Assembly (NCBI GenBank): GCA_900755895.1
Contig: CAAEIG010000050.1
Coordinates: forward strand, 51,875 to 115,874
DNA length: 64,000 nt
Direction of reading: 5' to 3'
From: Clostridia bacterium
GTDB lineage: Bacteria; Bacillota; Clostridia; Oscillospirales; Acutalibacteraceae
This document shows, piece by piece, positions 62,463 to 64,000 of the stretch. Position 1 is the first letter of the stretch. Each line of letters begins with the position of its first letter. The position numbers and the translations under genes are program-made. Below the pieces are notes generated by a model. That model saw nothing but the letters and a program-made list of their open reading frames with translations, had not been told where the DNA came from and ran no database searches.

Positions 62463-63542
62463 TTAGTCCCCCTCCTTCATCATGGCGAAAAACTGGTCGA
62501 ACAACTCCTGGGTGTCCAGAGGACCGCCGCAGGCTTCGGGGTGGAACTGCACGGAAAATGCAGGGCAGTCCGCATAGCGGATGCCTTCGCAGGTGTTGTC
62601 GTTGACGTTGACAAACAGCTCCTTAGCCACGCTGCTGTCGATGCTGGAGCTCACCACTGCATAACCGTGGTTCTGGCTGGAGATGTACACCCGGCCGGTC
62701 TCCAGGTTCTTCACAGGCTGGTTGGCGCCCCGATGGCCGTACTTCAGCTTCTCGGTCTTAAAGCCGTGAGCCAGGGCCAGCAGCTGATGTCCCAGGCAAA
62801 TGCCGAACAACGGGATGTTCAGCTTGCAGATTTCCTTGAGGTTTTCGATGATCTCGGTGTTCTCGGCAGGATCGCCAGGGCCATTGGACAGCATGATGCC
62901 GTCCACACCCAGCTCCTGAATCTCCTGGGCGGTGGTGGTGCAGGGGCACACGGTGACCTCTGCGCCACGGTTCACCAGTTCCCGATAGATGTTCTTCTTC
63001 AGGCCGAAATCCAGCAGGGCGATCTTCTTTTTCACGTCACCCTCAGGCTTCACCACATAGCGCTCCCCAGTGGAGGAGGCCTTGACCGCTCCCGTGACCC
63101 GGTAGGCCTTCAGCTCGTCCAAGTTCACAGTGGAGGGATCGTCGGTGATCCTGCCGTTCATCACGCCGGTCTCCCGGATGATCTTGGTCAGGGTACGGGT
63201 GTCGATGCCGGACAGTCCAATGACCCCACGCTCTTTAAAAAAGGTGTCAAGGCTGCCCTCAGAACGGAAGTTGGAGGGAGCTTGGCACCAATGTTTCACG
63301 ATATACGCGCAGGGACCAATGACGTCGCTTTCAAAGTCGGCGGGAATAACGCCATAATTGCCAATAAGGGGGAAGGTCTGCACGACCATCTGCCCCCAAT
63401 AGCTGCGATCTGTCAACGTTTCCAAATAGCCCGTCATGCCAGTGGTAAACACCACTTCGGCAGTCATCTCACCGTCGGCGCCAAAACGTTCTCCCTGGAA
63501 GATTCTGCCGTTTTCCAGCACAAGATACCCTGTTTTCCCCAT
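62463..63542 (-). CDS. carA: carbamoyl-phosphate synthase small subunit
   Basis: The 359-residue glutaminase subunit has the N-terminal domain YLVLENGRIFQGERFGADG and TGMTGYLETLTD, then a class I amidotransferase domain with Cys in FGICLGHQ and the His/Glu of FSVQFHPEA. It supplies ammonia to CarB for pyrimidine and arginine synthesis. GAAAGGGTTGAGCGT precedes the ATG at 63542. It is the first gene of the operon; the leader upstream carries two promoters and an attenuator-like terminator. Confidence 0.97.
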   Translation of the reverse strand: MGKTGYLVLENGRIFQGERFGADGEMTAEVVFTTGMTGYLETLTDRSYWGQMVVQTFPLIGNYGVIPADFESDVIGPCAYIVKHWCQAPSNFRSEGSLDTFFKERGVIGLSGIDTRTLTKIIRETGVMNGRITDDPSTVNLDELKAYRVTGAVKASSTGERYVVKPEGDVKKKIALLDFGLKKNIYRELVNRGAEVTVCPCTTTAQEIQELGVDGIMLSNGPGDPAENTEIIENLKEICKLNIPLFGICLGHQLLALAHGFKTEKLKYGHRGANQPVKNLETGRVYISSQNHGYAVVSSSIDSSVAKELFVNVNDNTCEGIRYADCPAFSVQFHPEACGGPLDTQELFDQFFAMMKEGD

Positions 63543-63646
63543 ACGCTCAACCCTTTCTCTTTATAATGTAACAGACGCCCGTTCCAGCCGTTCCCTTTCC
63601 CCGGAAGAACCGCCGGAAATCCTCAGTCTGCAGTTATCAATAGTAT

Positions 63647-63675
63647 ATCATACCCGATAGCAAAAAAACAAGCAA
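63647..63675 (-). promoter_or_regulatory. proximal promoter P2 of carA operon
   Basis: TTGCTT and TATGAT are separated by 17 bases on the minus strand, downstream of the leader terminator. It would give an unattenuated transcript. Confidence 0.55.
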
Positions 63676-63751
63676 GAGTATTTTTCAATTCTCCCATTTT
63701 CACAAACCCGTCCGCCTGCCGGACAAAAACTTGATTCATCCCGCCGGGCAC

Positions 63752-63806
63752 AAAAAAAGCCGGTCCACTGGATGAGGGACTCTCCCCCCATTGCTCCAGG
63801 GACCGG
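63752..63806 (-). terminator. leader terminator (attenuator) upstream of carA
   Basis: On the minus strand CCGGTCCCTGGA pairs with TCCAGTGGACCGG (one bulge), with an inner GGGA/TCCC stem, followed by CTTTTTTT. It sits only about 20-75 bases after the P1 start point, with no gene in between. Confidence 0.85.
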
Positions 63807-63834
63807 ACGCCATTGTCCGCCTTTTCTGGAGCCC

Positions 63835-63863
63835 ATTATAAAACAGCCAATGAGCTTTGTCAA
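63835..63863 (-). promoter_or_regulatory. distal promoter P1 of carA operon
   Basis: Perfect TTGACA and TATAAT with 17-base spacing on the minus strand. Predicted transcript start is near 63828. Confidence 0.9.
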
Positions 63864-64000
63864 GGCAGCTTCCCCACATCCTACTAAAAAGGCAATGTCC
63901 GCCCCCCACCAGTAAAAATCCATAAAAAGGAAGAGGAGGAAAGAGGGAGTAACTGTTCAGGCTGGAGAAAGGAGGTGGGAGGGGAAAAAGCTATTGACAA

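Larger units (their letters stand above)
63543..64000. other. leader and regulatory region upstream of carA
   Basis: There is no credible gene in these 458 bases. They contain the distal promoter P1 (63835-63863), a terminator stem just downstream (63752-63806) and a second promoter P2 (63647-63675). From about 63900 to the window end the plus strand is purine-rich, with GGAGG-like runs and an isolated TTGACA at 63994-63999, possibly the -35 box of a rightward gene outside the window. Confidence 0.6.

Noticed and set aside
63752..63828. PyrR-dependent attenuator in the carA leader
   Set aside because: The terminator is present, but I could not find the conserved PyrR-binding loop, so I do not name the mechanism.
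63648..63923. Minus-strand open frame of 91 codons upstream of carA
   Set aside because: It spans the P1 promoter and terminator stem and has no ribosome binding site or recognisable protein features.
1..64000. tRNA or rRNA genes, CRISPR arrays, insertion sequences, phage attachment sites
   Set aside because: I found no cloverleaf-like sequences, regularly spaced repeats, transposases or integrases on either strand by reading; short tRNAs could be missed without a covariance search.

Overview
The window looks like chromosome from an anaerobic, probably gut-dwelling Clostridia (Oscillospiraceae/Ruminococcaceae-like) bacterium. Reasons: strong AGGAGG-type ribosome binding sites, a consensus T-box leader, lysine synthesis through LL-diaminopimelate aminotransferase (dapL), ATPase-less LplBC-type sugar transporters, many AraC-family regulators and corrinoid methyltransferase proteins. 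The family placement is inference. I see no tRNA, rRNA, CRISPR array, insertion sequence or phage gene.

The left part (about 1-26.5 kb) is accessory carbohydrate metabolism. Two cassettes of LplB-type permease, LplC-type permease and solute-binding lipoprotein (1-3405 and 20307-23908, minus strand) each sit back to back with an AraC-type regulator. The second regulator is membrane-anchored with an extracellular sensor region. Between them lie a large GH42-like putative glycosidase (4378-6810); an SGNH esterase, an arabinose/fucose isomerase-like protein and an ADP-ribosylglycohydrolase-fold protein (7174-10884); an AraC regulator; a Uro-D methyltransferase with its corrinoid protein (12099-14005); an alpha/alpha-toroid protein (14224-15927); and four oxidoreductases downstream of the second transporter (16114-20240). 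Much of this segment is visibly more AT-rich than the right half.

From 26.6 to 39.1 kb the DNA is GC-rich. It holds a translationally coupled radical-SAM pair (26624-28786), a GH2 beta-galactosidase-type enzyme, and a divergent redox locus. The minus arm of that locus is sugar isomerase, D-2-hydroxyacid dehydrogenase and AraC regulator. The plus arm is a 4Fe-4S old yellow enzyme, an SDR and a fumarate-reductase-like flavoprotein.

From 39.1 to 64 kb the genes are housekeeping. One minus-strand run is T-box leader, GNAT-M42 fusion, alaS, HIT protein, apt, comEC, holA, RNase M5-like Toprim protein, coiled-coil protein and CBS protein. A penicillin-binding transpeptidase lies upstream of the T-box, next to a plus-strand split TauE/SafE transporter and a DUF378 protein. 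The rightmost minus-strand operon is carA, a carB-dapF fusion, a second stand-alone dapF, pyrG, dapL and araD, with an attenuator-like leader upstream. It joins pyrimidine and diaminopimelate/lysine synthesis in one unit.

The most unusual observations are the CarB-DapF fusion beside an intact second dapF, the GNAT-M42 fusion under T-box control, the radical-SAM pair, the OYE-SDR-flavoprotein locus, the corrinoid methyltransferase pair in a sugar island, and a ComEC whose beta-lactamase-like domain has lost its metal motif.
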